NCBI GenBank assembly: GCA_945866215.1 | Contig: CAMBGQ010000004.1 | Span: 1 to 64,000, forward strand | DNA length: 64,000 bases | Source of the DNA: Opitutus sp. GAS368 | Lineage (GTDB): Bacteria > Verrucomicrobiota > Verrucomicrobiia > Opitutales > UBA953 | Direction: 5' to 3' | Made by a program: the position numbers and the translations under genes | The notes under the pieces: model-generated | What the model was told of the DNA's origin: nothing | The model's input: only the letters and a program-made list of their open reading frames with translations | The model's database searches: none | In this document: positions 8,970 to 18,031 of the stretch, one piece after another | Position numbering within the stretch: the stretch's first letter is position 1 | Layout: each line of letters begins with the position of its first letter

Positions 8970-10718
8970 TTATTCAATGACGATACGGAAGCCCAGGGTG
9001 CGGTTTCTTTCCCGCTTGGAGACCGTCTGGGCGGGCAAGCCTGGGCTGGGAGGGGTCAGGATGCTGCCCCCCAGGATGGGGGCGCGGCTCTCGGCGGGCG
9101 AGGCTTGCGCCCACTCCTCGACATTGCCGAGAAGGTCGTGCACCCCGTTCGCATCGGGCGGCGTGGTGCCGACAGGTTTTAAAGTCATCCCATCGGAGTT
9201 ACCCTGTTTCGCCAGCGCGGCTGCCTTGGCTGGATCCCCGACCGCGTGCGTGAATTCGGCGGTCGTCGGCAACCGAACCTTGGCGCCGAGGATCCAGCCC
9301 AGCCGGGTCGCAAAAGCTTCGGCCTCGGCGTAAGTCACCGATTCAACCGGGTTGGCCTCGCGACGAGCGGCGCTCGGGTTAGCCCCCATTACCGCGGCAT
9401 AAAGGCCCTGCGGGATTTCCGTCCGGTGAAACCGCACCGCTAAGCCGGGGATGGGTCGCAAGTTCTGGTCGATGGTCGCCAGCACGGAGCGGACGACGGC
9501 GGCGTTGAGGGCGAGGTATTCGACTTCGCTACGTTCGGCCGACTCAAGAAGGAAGGCTCCGGTATTGGCCGAGCCGAGGCGGCGCGCTTCGACGACCAGC
9601 TCATCCGCCAATCGTAGCGCATCGTCGGCGCGCCGAGCCCGCAACGCGCTGCGCAGCTGCTCGCCGCGGGCGCGCAAGGCGAAGATCTCGTCGCGAAAGC
9701 GGGCGAAGTTAAGCCGGGTGACCAACGCCGCCTCTTGCGTCCGATCAGCGAAGCTGCTCTTGGGAAAATGGAGTAGCAACTGGGCAAATGCGTCCACCGC
9801 ATCCTGCCAAGCCCGGGTCGCCGTCGACCAGTCGCCTTTGCGCTCCGCCGCCTCGGCCTCGCTCCGCCGGGCTAAGATACCTTGCCAGGCCTCGCCAGAG
9901 AGAGCCGTCTCGCGTCGTTCCGCCAGTTTATCCGCCCGGCCAAACTCCGTATTTCGGACATCGCGATAGCGGGCAATAAAATCGGTTTCGCTGGCGATGG
10001 CTTCGTTGAACTTGTCGGCCGCGGCGGCGAACTTGCCCGCGGCGTAAAGCTGCTCGGCGACGGCCTCGTCGGCACGCCCCTTCTGCCAGAGCGAGACGGA
10101 CTCGAGGCGGCGGAGGCGCGTATCGAGCCGGGCGCGGCGGCCGGAATCGGCGAGCCCAGAAAATCCCCACTTCTTTTCGATTTCCTGTTCGCAGGCGATG
10201 GCTTGGCGCAGCAACGGTATGGCGGCGGCTTCATCGGTCTTGGCCAGCACCAGCGCCTCCGCCTCGGCCCGGTCGGAATCATAGCGAAGCCGTTCACCGC
10301 GGAGGAGATGGAGACGGCGGCGCAGCGACTGCTGACGAGGATCATCCGTGCCGACCGACCGGCGGGCGGCAATATACTCTTCCTGCAAACGCAAGGCCTC
10401 CTCGAGCAGCGCAATATCCGCTTCCTTCAGCTCGAAGCTCTCCTGGCGAATCTTCTCAAACGCTGCCTCCCGCTCCAATGAGCGCAACCGCAACGCCTCC
10501 GCCTGCTCAGGCGCAATGACCAGATCGGCTTGACGCGTCGTGCGGCGTTCGGCGGTGTAGAGGATAAGGCTGGCCACCCCGAGCGCCGCAAGGACGGCGA
10601 GAAGGAGTGGTATCTGAAACTTCCCCCAGAGTTGGGTCAGAGAAACCTTGGGCCGGCCCACGCGTGGGTCGGGCGCGGGGATGAAATCGGGCTTGGGTTT
10701 CGGGGGGCCTGGGGTCAT
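8970..10718 (-). CDS. Membrane-anchored coiled-coil protein with C-terminal SUMF1/FGE-sulfatase-like domain
   Basis: N-terminal TM, Glu/Arg-rich helical region, C-terminal NPVESVTYAEAEAFATRLG, RLPTTAEF, GNVEEWAQ, GFRIV. Confidence 0.7.
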   Translation of the reverse strand: MTPGPPKPKPDFIPAPDPRVGRPKVSLTQLWGKFQIPLLLAVLAALGVASLILYTAERRTTRQADLVIAPEQAEALRLRSLEREAAFEKIRQESFELKEADIALLEEALRLQEEYIAARRSVGTDDPRQQSLRRRLHLLRGERLRYDSDRAEAEALVLAKTDEAAAIPLLRQAIACEQEIEKKWGFSGLADSGRRARLDTRLRRLESVSLWQKGRADEAVAEQLYAAGKFAAAADKFNEAIASETDFIARYRDVRNTEFGRADKLAERRETALSGEAWQGILARRSEAEAAERKGDWSTATRAWQDAVDAFAQLLLHFPKSSFADRTQEAALVTRLNFARFRDEIFALRARGEQLRSALRARRADDALRLADELVVEARRLGSANTGAFLLESAERSEVEYLALNAAVVRSVLATIDQNLRPIPGLAVRFHRTEIPQGLYAAVMGANPSAARREANPVESVTYAEAEAFATRLGWILGAKVRLPTTAEFTHAVGDPAKAAALAKQGNSDGMTLKPVGTTPPDANGVHDLLGNVEEWAQASPAESRAPILGGSILTPPSPGLPAQTVSKRERNRTLGFRIVIE

Positions 10719-10807
10719 GTCAGGGCCGCCAAGCGCGGAGCCAGCGGTTTGTTTGCTTTAATAGTTCGTCACTCTGGTTCATCAAAGTCATACCTTCAAT
10801 ATTGGAA

Positions 10808-11662
10808 ATGGCTCAATTCAAGCGCATCGCCGTCGTCGGCGCCGGCCTCATCGGCGGCTCAATCCTCCTCGCGGCGGCAAGGCGCAGCTTGGCTGGGTCG
10901 CTGGCCTGCTGGTCGCGGTCCGAGCCTTCCCGGGCGACGTTAAGCCGCTTCGGCGTGGCGGAAGTATTCGCCGATCCAGCCGAGTGCGTGCGCGGTGCTG
11001 ATCTGGTCGTCGTGACGACGCCGGTCGATACCGCGGAGGAGACCTTTCGCGCCATCTCCCCGGGGCTCACGCCCGGCGCCGTGGTCACCGATGCCGGGAG
11101 CGTCAAAGCCTCCATCCAGCTCGCCGCCCGCCGGCTCCCCGCCGCCAATCCTTTCATTGGGGCCCACCCGATGGCGGGCGGCGAAAAAGCAGGCGCCGCC
11201 CATGCCCACGCAGATCTATTCGAGGGACGGGTCTGCTTCCTCACGCCGACCAGCGCCGAAAGCCCCGAGGCCCTGGGCGCCGTCCGCCTATTCTGGCAGT
11301 CGCTGGGGGCGGTCCTTCATGAGACCGATGCCGCCAAACATGATGAAATCGTCGCCGCCATCAGCCACGTCCCGCATGCCGCGGCCTCCGCCTTGATGCT
11401 CGGCGTGATGGATCAGCCGGGCTTCCGGCGCTTCGCCGTCGGCGCCGGCCTCCGTGACACGACCCGAATTGCCGCCGGCGAAGAAAACCTCTGGGTGGGC
11501 ATCCTGCTCGCCAATGCGCACCATTTATCTACCGGCCTCCGCGCCGTCGAGGTACGTGTCGCCGAGCTTCGCGCCGCCATCGAAGCCAACGACATCCCCA
11601 CCCTTCGCCGCCTGCTTGCCGAGGCCCGTATCGCTCGACAAGACCTCGACCGTCCCGAATGA
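10808..11662 (+). CDS. tyrA: Prephenate/arogenate dehydrogenase
   Basis: IAVVGAGLIGGSILLAA, TDAGSVK, FIGAHPMAGGEKAGA; overlaps the aroA start (ATGA). Confidence 0.88.
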   Translation: MAQFKRIAVVGAGLIGGSILLAAARRSLAGSLACWSRSEPSRATLSRFGVAEVFADPAECVRGADLVVVTTPVDTAEETFRAISPGLTPGAVVTDAGSVKASIQLAARRLPAANPFIGAHPMAGGEKAGAAHAHADLFEGRVCFLTPTSAESPEALGAVRLFWQSLGAVLHETDAAKHDEIVAAISHVPHAAASALMLGVMDQPGFRRFAVGAGLRDTTRIAAGEENLWVGILLANAHHLSTGLRAVEVRVAELRAAIEANDIPTLRRLLAEARIARQDLDRPE

Positions 11663-13692
11663 GCCCGCCGCTAATCATTCGGCCGTTTCAGACCCCAGCG
11701 CGCGGGGTAGCCCAGGTCCCGGGCTCGAAGAGTATCACCAACCGGGCCTTAATCCTGGCCGCGCTCGCCGATGGCGTGACGTCTTTCACGGGCGCACTAT
11801 TCAGCCGCGACACCCGCCTCCTCATCACTGCGCTGCAGTCGCTCGGTTTCGTGGTCGAAGCCGACGAAGTCGCGGGCACGATTCGCCTCATCGGCCTCGG
11901 TGGCCGCATCCCGCACAACCGCGCGAAGATTCATGTCGGTAACGCCGGCACCGCCGCCCGCTTTCTCACCGCCTTCCTGGCGCTCTCCCCGGCGGGAGTC
12001 TATGAGCTCGACGGGGATGAAGCCATGCGCGCCCGCCCCATGGGCGGTCTGCTGGACGCGTTGACCGCCTCCGGCTGCCGGGCGCTCAAGCCCGATGGCT
12101 CCCCTGCCACCGGCTTCCCCTTTACACTTCATACAACTGGCAAGCTCGGTCGCCTCGAGGTCGACGCCGCCGCCTCTTCGCAGCTCCTCTCCGCCCTGCT
12201 CATGGTCCTGCCGCTTTCGCCCGGATCGTCGGTCCGGCTGAAAGGAGCCACGGTCTCCGAGCCTTTCGTCGAGATGACCGCCCGGCTCTGCGGTCAGTTC
12301 GGTCGTCCGCTGGAGCGCGCCACCGATGGCAGCTGGATCTGCGTCTCGCCAGGAGCCTATGTTGCGCAAGCAACCTACGCGATCGAGCCGGACGCCACCG
12401 CCGCCAGCTATTTCATCGCCCTGCCGGCGGTCACCGGTGGCCGGGCCTCCGTACGCCTCGAGGGCTACGCCGCAGGCGGCCTTCAAGGAGACACGGCTTT
12501 CGCCAAGGTCGCCGCCGCTTGCGGAGCCGTCCTGAAGCCTTCCGCCGGGACGCTCATCGCCGAGTCATGGCCCGTCGTTCGCGGAGGGGATTTCGATTTC
12601 AACGCCTTCTCCGACACCTTCCTGACTTTGGCGACGATTGCGGTCTTAGCTGATGGCCCGGTCAAGATCCGCGGGATCGCCCACACGCGCCAACAAGAGA
12701 CCGACCGGGTCCTCGCGATGGCGACCGAACTCGAACGCCTTGGCATCAAGGTCGAACCAACGGCCGCGCAACTCCGCGCTGATGCCTCGCTCTCTTCGCT
12801 GACAATCTTCCCGAGCAAAGCCGCCCTCCGTCGCACCGCCGCCGTGGGTCCCATCTCCATCCACACCTATGAAGATCACCGCTTCGCGATGAGTTTCGCT
12901 ATCCTCGGTAGCTACGACCTTTTCGGCGATGGTCGGCCGTGGATTGCCATCGAAGATCCCGACTGTACCGCCAAAACCTTCCCGCACTTTTTCCAGGCGC
13001 TCGAAGCCCTGCGTACCAATTTCGTCCGGGTCTCGATCGACGGAGGAGCCGCTTCTGGCAAATCCAGCACGAGCCGTCGGCTCGCCCAACTCCACGGCTT
13101 ACTGCACGTCGACACGGGCGCGCATTATCGCAGCCTGACGCATGCGCTGCTGCAGGCCGGGGCTTCCCTGGACGATGTGGGTACGATCAAATCTACGCTC
13201 AGTAAGCTTCGCATTGGCTCCCTCCTCATCGCCAGCCAGGGAGCACGTAGCTCCGCCCTCACGCTCGCTGGTGCGCCGATGGCGGACACCGATCTGCGGA
13301 CTCCGGAAGTCAATGCGGCTGTCTCGAAAGTCGCCGCGCTGCCCGCGGTGCGCACCTTCTTACTCGAATACCAACGCTCTCAAGTGAAACTCGCCAGCGA
13401 TCAGGGCTTCGCTGGCGTGGTGATGGAAGGCCGTGATATCGGCTCCGTCGTGCTGCCCGATGCCGAAGTTCGCATCTTCCTTGAGGCTGAGGTCGAAGCC
13501 CGCTCCCGCCGCCGCGCGGAAGAAGGCCAGTCCGATCAAGTGACCCAGCGCGACCACCTCGATACCACGCGCAAGACGGCGCCCCTGATCTGCCCCTCGG
13601 GGGCCTATCGCCTGGACAACACGCATAAATCACTGGCCGACGTCGTCGCTGAGATTGGCGAAATCATCAAGGTGGCCGCTCTGCCCCGATGA
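11659..13692 (+). CDS. aroA-cmk: Fusion: 3-phosphoshikimate 1-carboxyvinyltransferase (EPSP synthase) - cytidylate kinase
   Basis: Single 677 aa ORF: VPGSKSITNRALILAALADG, GNAGTAARFL, DGDEAMRARPMGGL, YEDHRFAMSFA (AroA), then VSIDGGAASGKSSTSRRLAQ, VDTGAHYRSLTHAL, VVMEGRDIGSVVLPDAEVRIFLEA (Cmk). Confidence 0.93.
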   Translation: MSPPLIIRPFQTPARGVAQVPGSKSITNRALILAALADGVTSFTGALFSRDTRLLITALQSLGFVVEADEVAGTIRLIGLGGRIPHNRAKIHVGNAGTAARFLTAFLALSPAGVYELDGDEAMRARPMGGLLDALTASGCRALKPDGSPATGFPFTLHTTGKLGRLEVDAAASSQLLSALLMVLPLSPGSSVRLKGATVSEPFVEMTARLCGQFGRPLERATDGSWICVSPGAYVAQATYAIEPDATAASYFIALPAVTGGRASVRLEGYAAGGLQGDTAFAKVAAACGAVLKPSAGTLIAESWPVVRGGDFDFNAFSDTFLTLATIAVLADGPVKIRGIAHTRQQETDRVLAMATELERLGIKVEPTAAQLRADASLSSLTIFPSKAALRRTAAVGPISIHTYEDHRFAMSFAILGSYDLFGDGRPWIAIEDPDCTAKTFPHFFQALEALRTNFVRVSIDGGAASGKSSTSRRLAQLHGLLHVDTGAHYRSLTHALLQAGASLDDVGTIKSTLSKLRIGSLLIASQGARSSALTLAGAPMADTDLRTPEVNAAVSKVAALPAVRTFLLEYQRSQVKLASDQGFAGVVMEGRDIGSVVLPDAEVRIFLEAEVEARSRRRAEEGQSDQVTQRDHLDTTRKTAPLICPSGAYRLDNTHKSLADVVAEIGEIIKVAALPR

Positions 13693-14333
13693 TTCTTGAT
13701 TCCAAAAATCTAATCTACAAGGCCGTCTACCACGGCGCGCGGTCGTTGATCGAGGTCTTCGCTAGCCTGGAAGTCCGCGGTTGGGAGAATATTCCGGCTG
13801 GCGCCTGTCTCTTCGCCGCCAATCACCAGAGTATGCTTGATCCACCCTTGGTGGGTTCGAGCTTACCCCGGGAAATCTCCTTCATCGCCCGGCGTTCGCT
13901 CTTCGATAATCCCGTCTTTGGCTTCGTCATCCGGGCCTGTCACTCGATCCCGGTCGACCGGGGCGAAGCTGATATCGGAGCAATCCGCTCCGCCCTGGCC
14001 GCCCTGGCTGGCGGCGAGGGCCTTCTCATCTTTCCCGAAGGCACGCGTAGCCATGATGGTGTCATGATGGGACCGAAGGCGGGGGCGGGCCTATTGGCGT
14101 GCAAGTCAGGCGTGCCAGTCGTGCCAATCCATATCCGCGGGACGCGCGACGTGTTGCCGCGCGGCTCTCTTTACCCGGCAGGTTCCGCACGCATCCGGAT
14201 CTGCTTTGGGCGGGCGATGTCGCCAGCCGAATATGACCCGGGGCGAGAACATGCCGAGCGGTCGCTCGAGTCATCGCGACGCATCCTCGAACGAATAAAA
14301 TCGTTGCCGGACTACGCCGACCTCGGCCTCTGA
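13689..14333 (+). CDS. plsC: 1-acyl-sn-glycerol-3-phosphate acyltransferase
   Basis: NHQSMLDPPLV (variant of NHxSxxD), FPEGTRSHDG, VPVVPIHIRGT; 4 bp overlap with aroA-cmk. Confidence 0.87.
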   Translation: MILDSKNLIYKAVYHGARSLIEVFASLEVRGWENIPAGACLFAANHQSMLDPPLVGSSLPREISFIARRSLFDNPVFGFVIRACHSIPVDRGEADIGAIRSALAALAGGEGLLIFPEGTRSHDGVMMGPKAGAGLLACKSGVPVVPIHIRGTRDVLPRGSLYPAGSARIRICFGRAMSPAEYDPGREHAERSLESSRRILERIKSLPDYADLGL

Positions 14334-14345
14334 GTAAGCCAGATT

Positions 14346-15473
14346 TTAGGAAATCCGCTGCGGCATGACGACGCAGAGAAAATCATCCTTGAGACCGCGG
14401 ATCACGCCCGGGGACATGTCGTCTTTGAATTCGAAATCGATCTCATCTTCGGTCAACGCTTTCAGCGGGTCAGTGATGTATTGAGGGTTGAAGGCGATGT
14501 TGACGTTAGGCCCTTCGTATTTCACGGCGATGGGCTCATGCGCTTCGCCGCTATCCGATTTCGCGGAAATTTCGAGATTCTGCGTCTGCTTCGAGATGGT
14601 TAGCCGGATGGTGTTGTTCCGATCATCCGTCATCAACGCCGCCCGGTTGACTCCTTCGAGCAGTTTCTCGCGCTCGAGACGAACCTTTGAGCCCGCTTCT
14701 TTCGGGATGACCTGGCGATAATTCGGGTAGTTACCCTCGACGACTTTGGAAACAAGCTGGATGCGATCTACTAGGCCTTCTTCGTTTTTCGGGATATCGA
14801 TGGTGAAGCCTACCTGGCGCTCATTATGCGAGATGTGGGCTTCGCCCCCGGACTTAAGCAGACGCATTAGTTCAAGAATTGTCCGGGCGGGTAGAATGAG
14901 TGCGAGCGCTTTGTCCGTCCCCGCGATCTTGCGTTCGCACTTGGCTAAGCGGCGACCATCCGTGGCGACGACGGTCAGTTTGCCATCCGCAAATTCGAAG
15001 AAGACGCCGTTGAGGATGTAACGATTTTCATCGGACGACTGGGCGTAGCTGACTTTGCGCAACATGTCGCCGAGGTCATCTTGGTTGATGGAAATAGTCG
15101 GCTGTCCGGTAAAATTAGAAATGGGTGGGAACTGGTCGGCTGGTAGTCCGGCTACTTGAAAAACTGAGCTGCCCGAAGTGATTTTAACCCGTTCTTTGCC
15201 GGTCAACTCTACGATGGTCTCACTGCTCGAAAGCGCGCGGATAATCGGCACTAGTTTTTTAACTGGTAGGGTAATCCGGCCAGGCGAAGAAACAGAGGCT
15301 TTGATTCGACAGCAGATACCTAGATCCAAGTTCGTGGTTGTGAGGGTGAGGGTATCACCTTCGGCTTCGATGAGGACGTTTTGTAAGATGGGCATAGTCG
15401 CGCGACTACCGACGACGTTGGTCACGCTGGAGAGCCCATTGAAAAAGTGATTTCGGTTAACCTTGAACTTCAT
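14346..15473 (-). CDS. dnaN: DNA polymerase III subunit beta (sliding clamp)
   Basis: MKFKVNRNHFFNGLSSVTNVVGSRATMPILQNVLIEAEG, RRLAKCERK, C-terminal VVMPQRIS. Confidence 0.95.
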   Translation of the reverse strand: MKFKVNRNHFFNGLSSVTNVVGSRATMPILQNVLIEAEGDTLTLTTTNLDLGICCRIKASVSSPGRITLPVKKLVPIIRALSSSETIVELTGKERVKITSGSSVFQVAGLPADQFPPISNFTGQPTISINQDDLGDMLRKVSYAQSSDENRYILNGVFFEFADGKLTVVATDGRRLAKCERKIAGTDKALALILPARTILELMRLLKSGGEAHISHNERQVGFTIDIPKNEEGLVDRIQLVSKVVEGNYPNYRQVIPKEAGSKVRLEREKLLEGVNRAALMTDDRNNTIRLTISKQTQNLEISAKSDSGEAHEPIAVKYEGPNVNIAFNPQYITDPLKALTEDEIDFEFKDDMSPGVIRGLKDDFLCVVMPQRIS

Positions 15474-15721
15474 GATGGTGAAAAGTTGGGGGCATGGAGG
15501 GGGTGAGGCAACCCCTCATTGCCCACATCCCAGACTAGGCTATCTCTGACTATCCTTTATATATAAATACCCGTAGCAGTAGTATGGCCCGGAATTCAGT
15601 ACATTGTTCCGCAAGCAGTTGCTCCAACGCATTATGGCTTGGTTTAAGGGCTGAGTAAGGATGGTGAATAAGTCTCCCTTTGTTCACACGCGCCTAGGCC
15701 ACCTTATCCTTCACGGCCTAT

Positions 15722-16615
15722 TCACAGCTTGGACACGGGCTCATCGTCATCGTCGGGAGCTGGGTCAATTTCGTCTTTTTTGAGCAAGAAGAAATGCCGG
15801 ATCATCCCGTAGATGATATAACCTAAAAAGAGCGCGGGGAAGCTATACTGTGGATACCTAAAGACCACTGCGGCGGTGATGATGATCAAAATAAACCCAC
15901 GCGTCCGAGCACGGGCGGTCCAGTCTAATTTCTTAAAACTCGGGAAACGGACGTTGCTGATCATCAGGAAGGAGATGACCAGCATCAAGGGAAGCAGACT
16001 CCAAGACCACGCCTGCACGGCTTGCTCAAAAGGGCTTTTTTGGTCTACAACCTCCATAATATTGGAAAGAAGGAGGACAAGGGACGCAATCATACCGGCG
16101 GCGGCGGGCGAGGGCAGGCCGACAAAGTCACCGCCTGCGACCCGCTTCTCGTTACCTGGGACCAGGGGATTGGTAAGCACGTTGAAACGGGCCAAGCGGA
16201 CACCCGCACAAAGCAGATAAATGAAGGCGAGCAACCAAGTGATCAGCTGCACGTTGGCAGTCACTTCGGGCTTGATGACGAGAAAACAGGCCATCAGGGC
16301 AGGTGCCACGCCGAAGGAGACCGTATCGGCGATGGAATCAAACTCTGCCCCGAAGAGCGATTCGCGCTTGGTGGCGCGGGCCACCCGGCCGTCAAAAAGG
16401 TCGCAGAGACAGGCGAAAAGGATGAACCAGACCGCCATATTGTAATGGCCCGCTCGGCTCTCGGCATCGAGGGCGGTGAAGCGGGCTTCAATGCAATTCT
16501 TGATCGCCAGGAAGCCGCAGAGCATGTTTCCCGCCGTGAAGAGATTAGGGAGCAGGTAGATGCGCGCAGCCTCTTCCGGTGAAGAATATTGAGGTTTTTG
16601 CGGGGGAGTGTTCAC
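15722..16615 (-). CDS. pssA: CDP-diacylglycerol--serine O-phosphatidyltransferase
   Basis: LPNLFTAGNMLCGFLAI, CDLFDGRVARATKRESLFGAEFDSIADTVSFGVAPA (CDP-alcohol phosphotransferase motif). Confidence 0.92.
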   Translation of the reverse strand: MNTPPQKPQYSSPEEAARIYLLPNLFTAGNMLCGFLAIKNCIEARFTALDAESRAGHYNMAVWFILFACLCDLFDGRVARATKRESLFGAEFDSIADTVSFGVAPALMACFLVIKPEVTANVQLITWLLAFIYLLCAGVRLARFNVLTNPLVPGNEKRVAGGDFVGLPSPAAAGMIASLVLLLSNIMEVVDQKSPFEQAVQAWSWSLLPLMLVISFLMISNVRFPSFKKLDWTARARTRGFILIIITAAVVFRYPQYSFPALFLGYIIYGMIRHFFLLKKDEIDPAPDDDDEPVSKL

Positions 16616-16617
16616 GA

Positions 16618-17013
16618 CTAGATCTTGGGCGGCTCGTCGATAAATTTCCAGAAGCCGCCCTCTTGTTCGATGCGGGCCTCATCTTCGGGAAAGGGTAGAT
16701 GTGAGCGGAAGGCGAAATCGGCATAGGTGTGCTTATGCAAGACATAGTTAGCCATCAGCGACCCTTCGGCGGCCTCAAAATAAATCCGGAATTCGCCAAC
16801 GCGCAGTCGGTGATAGACGTGACCGCTGCGGCGCACAGTACCCAGTTCAGAACTCCCCCGCAGGAGCTCTTCAGGGGTGAGTGCCGTGAACGCCTCGATG
16901 ACGTCCATCTGTTCCAAGGTGGGCAGCTTGGCGAGTTCTCTCATCGCCTGATCGCTGAAGTTCACTTGGTACATCGATACCGCCATTGAACGCCGCGCGC
17001 GGGACTTCGGCAA
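16618..17013 (-). CDS. RelE/ParE-superfamily-like protein, no evident antitoxin
   Basis: YQVNFSDQAMRELAKLP...VYHRLRVGEFRIYFEAAEGSLMANYVLHKHTYADF pattern; lies between pssA and a LMW phosphatase gene. Confidence 0.6.
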   Translation of the reverse strand: MPKSRARRSMAVSMYQVNFSDQAMRELAKLPTLEQMDVIEAFTALTPEELLRGSSELGTVRRSGHVYHRLRVGEFRIYFEAAEGSLMANYVLHKHTYADFAFRSHLPFPEDEARIEQEGGFWKFIDEPPKI

Positions 17014-17017
17014 TCAT

Positions 17018-17476
17018 TCAGTTCGGACAAGACCACCTCGACAGCAGTAAAACCGCCTGTTTTTCGACCATGTCCAAGACTTTTTCAAAACCGTCGCTTT
17101 CGCCGTAGTAGGGATCGGGCAAAGCACCGCCATCCAAGAAAAGGCGAAGGCGCGGGTGCAGTTCCTGCGGACAACGCCGACGGAGTTCGCGAAGGTTGAT
17201 TTCGTCGGCAGCGAGGATGAGGTCGAACTCGTGGAAATCCGAGGCGTGTACCTGGCGGGCGCGCACCGTCGAAAGATCATAGCCGCGCGCCTGCGCATGC
17301 CGCACCGAACGCGGGTCGGGAGGGTCGCCGATATGATAACTTTCAGTTCCGGCGGAAGCGAACTCGAGGGCGAGGCCGGCCTGGCTGGCCTTGGTGCGTA
17401 GCACGACCTCCATCGTCGGAGAGCGGCAGATGTTGCCCATGCAAACGAGGAGGATTCGACTCGGGCGCCTGGGCAT
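17018..17476 (-). CDS. Low molecular weight protein-tyrosine-phosphatase
   Basis: LLVCMGNICRSPTMEVV P-loop (CX5R), C-terminal DPYYGESDGFEKVLDMVE. Confidence 0.9.
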   Translation of the reverse strand: MPRRPSRILLVCMGNICRSPTMEVVLRTKASQAGLALEFASAGTESYHIGDPPDPRSVRHAQARGYDLSTVRARQVHASDFHEFDLILAADEINLRELRRRCPQELHPRLRLFLDGGALPDPYYGESDGFEKVLDMVEKQAVLLLSRWSCPN

Positions 17477-17947
17477 TTACTTACCGAGCAGCTTCTTGAG
17501 GGCGTCCAAGTCCCGTCCGTTCTTGGTCAGAAGATCGCCATTTTTACCGTACACGAGGAGCGTTGGGATGCCGGACACGTCCTGTTCCCTTTTAATAGCC
17601 CCGCCTCCCGCAGACTTGAAGGGGACGGCGGGCCATGGCATTTTAGTCTCCTTCATGTATGCGAACATCTCGTCCGCGCCCTTGTCGCTGCTGATAAAGA
17701 CCACGGCGAGCTTGGCTTTATTCGCGTTGGCGAACTTGACGAGTTGGGGCGTGAAGACGCGGCAGGGCGGGCACCAGTGGGCGGAGCAGTAAACGGCCAC
17801 GGTCTTATCCTTCAACGTAGCGAGGTCAACGGACTTGCCGTTTGCATCAACGAGGCCTTCTGGGAAGCGGGTTTTCCAATCAAAGTCGGCGGCGGAGGCG
17901 AGGGCGGCGCAAAGCATGAGACTGACGGAGGCGAGGAATGTTTTCAT
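17477..17947 (-). CDS. Secreted thioredoxin-like (tryparedoxin/nucleoredoxin-type) protein
   Basis: Signal peptide MKTFLASVSLMLCAALASA; YCSAHWCPPCRVFTPQL active site; VVFISSDKG. Confidence 0.85.
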   Translation of the reverse strand: MKTFLASVSLMLCAALASAADFDWKTRFPEGLVDANGKSVDLATLKDKTVAVYCSAHWCPPCRVFTPQLVKFANANKAKLAVVFISSDKGADEMFAYMKETKMPWPAVPFKSAGGGAIKREQDVSGIPTLLVYGKNGDLLTKNGRDLDALKKLLGK

Positions 17948-17954
17948 GGCGGTT

Positions 17955-17960
17955 ATTATA
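17955..17960 (-). promoter_or_regulatory. Perfect TATAAT -10 element 7 nt upstream of the thioredoxin-like start codon
   Basis: Minus strand ...CTGCTATAATAACCGCCATG; ATG at 17947. Confidence 0.45.
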
Positions 17961-18031
17961 GCAGACTTAGCACCTTAATCGGTATCGATAATCTTAATAG
18001 TTTTATTGCATTCGCTAGGGGCGAAGCCGGC

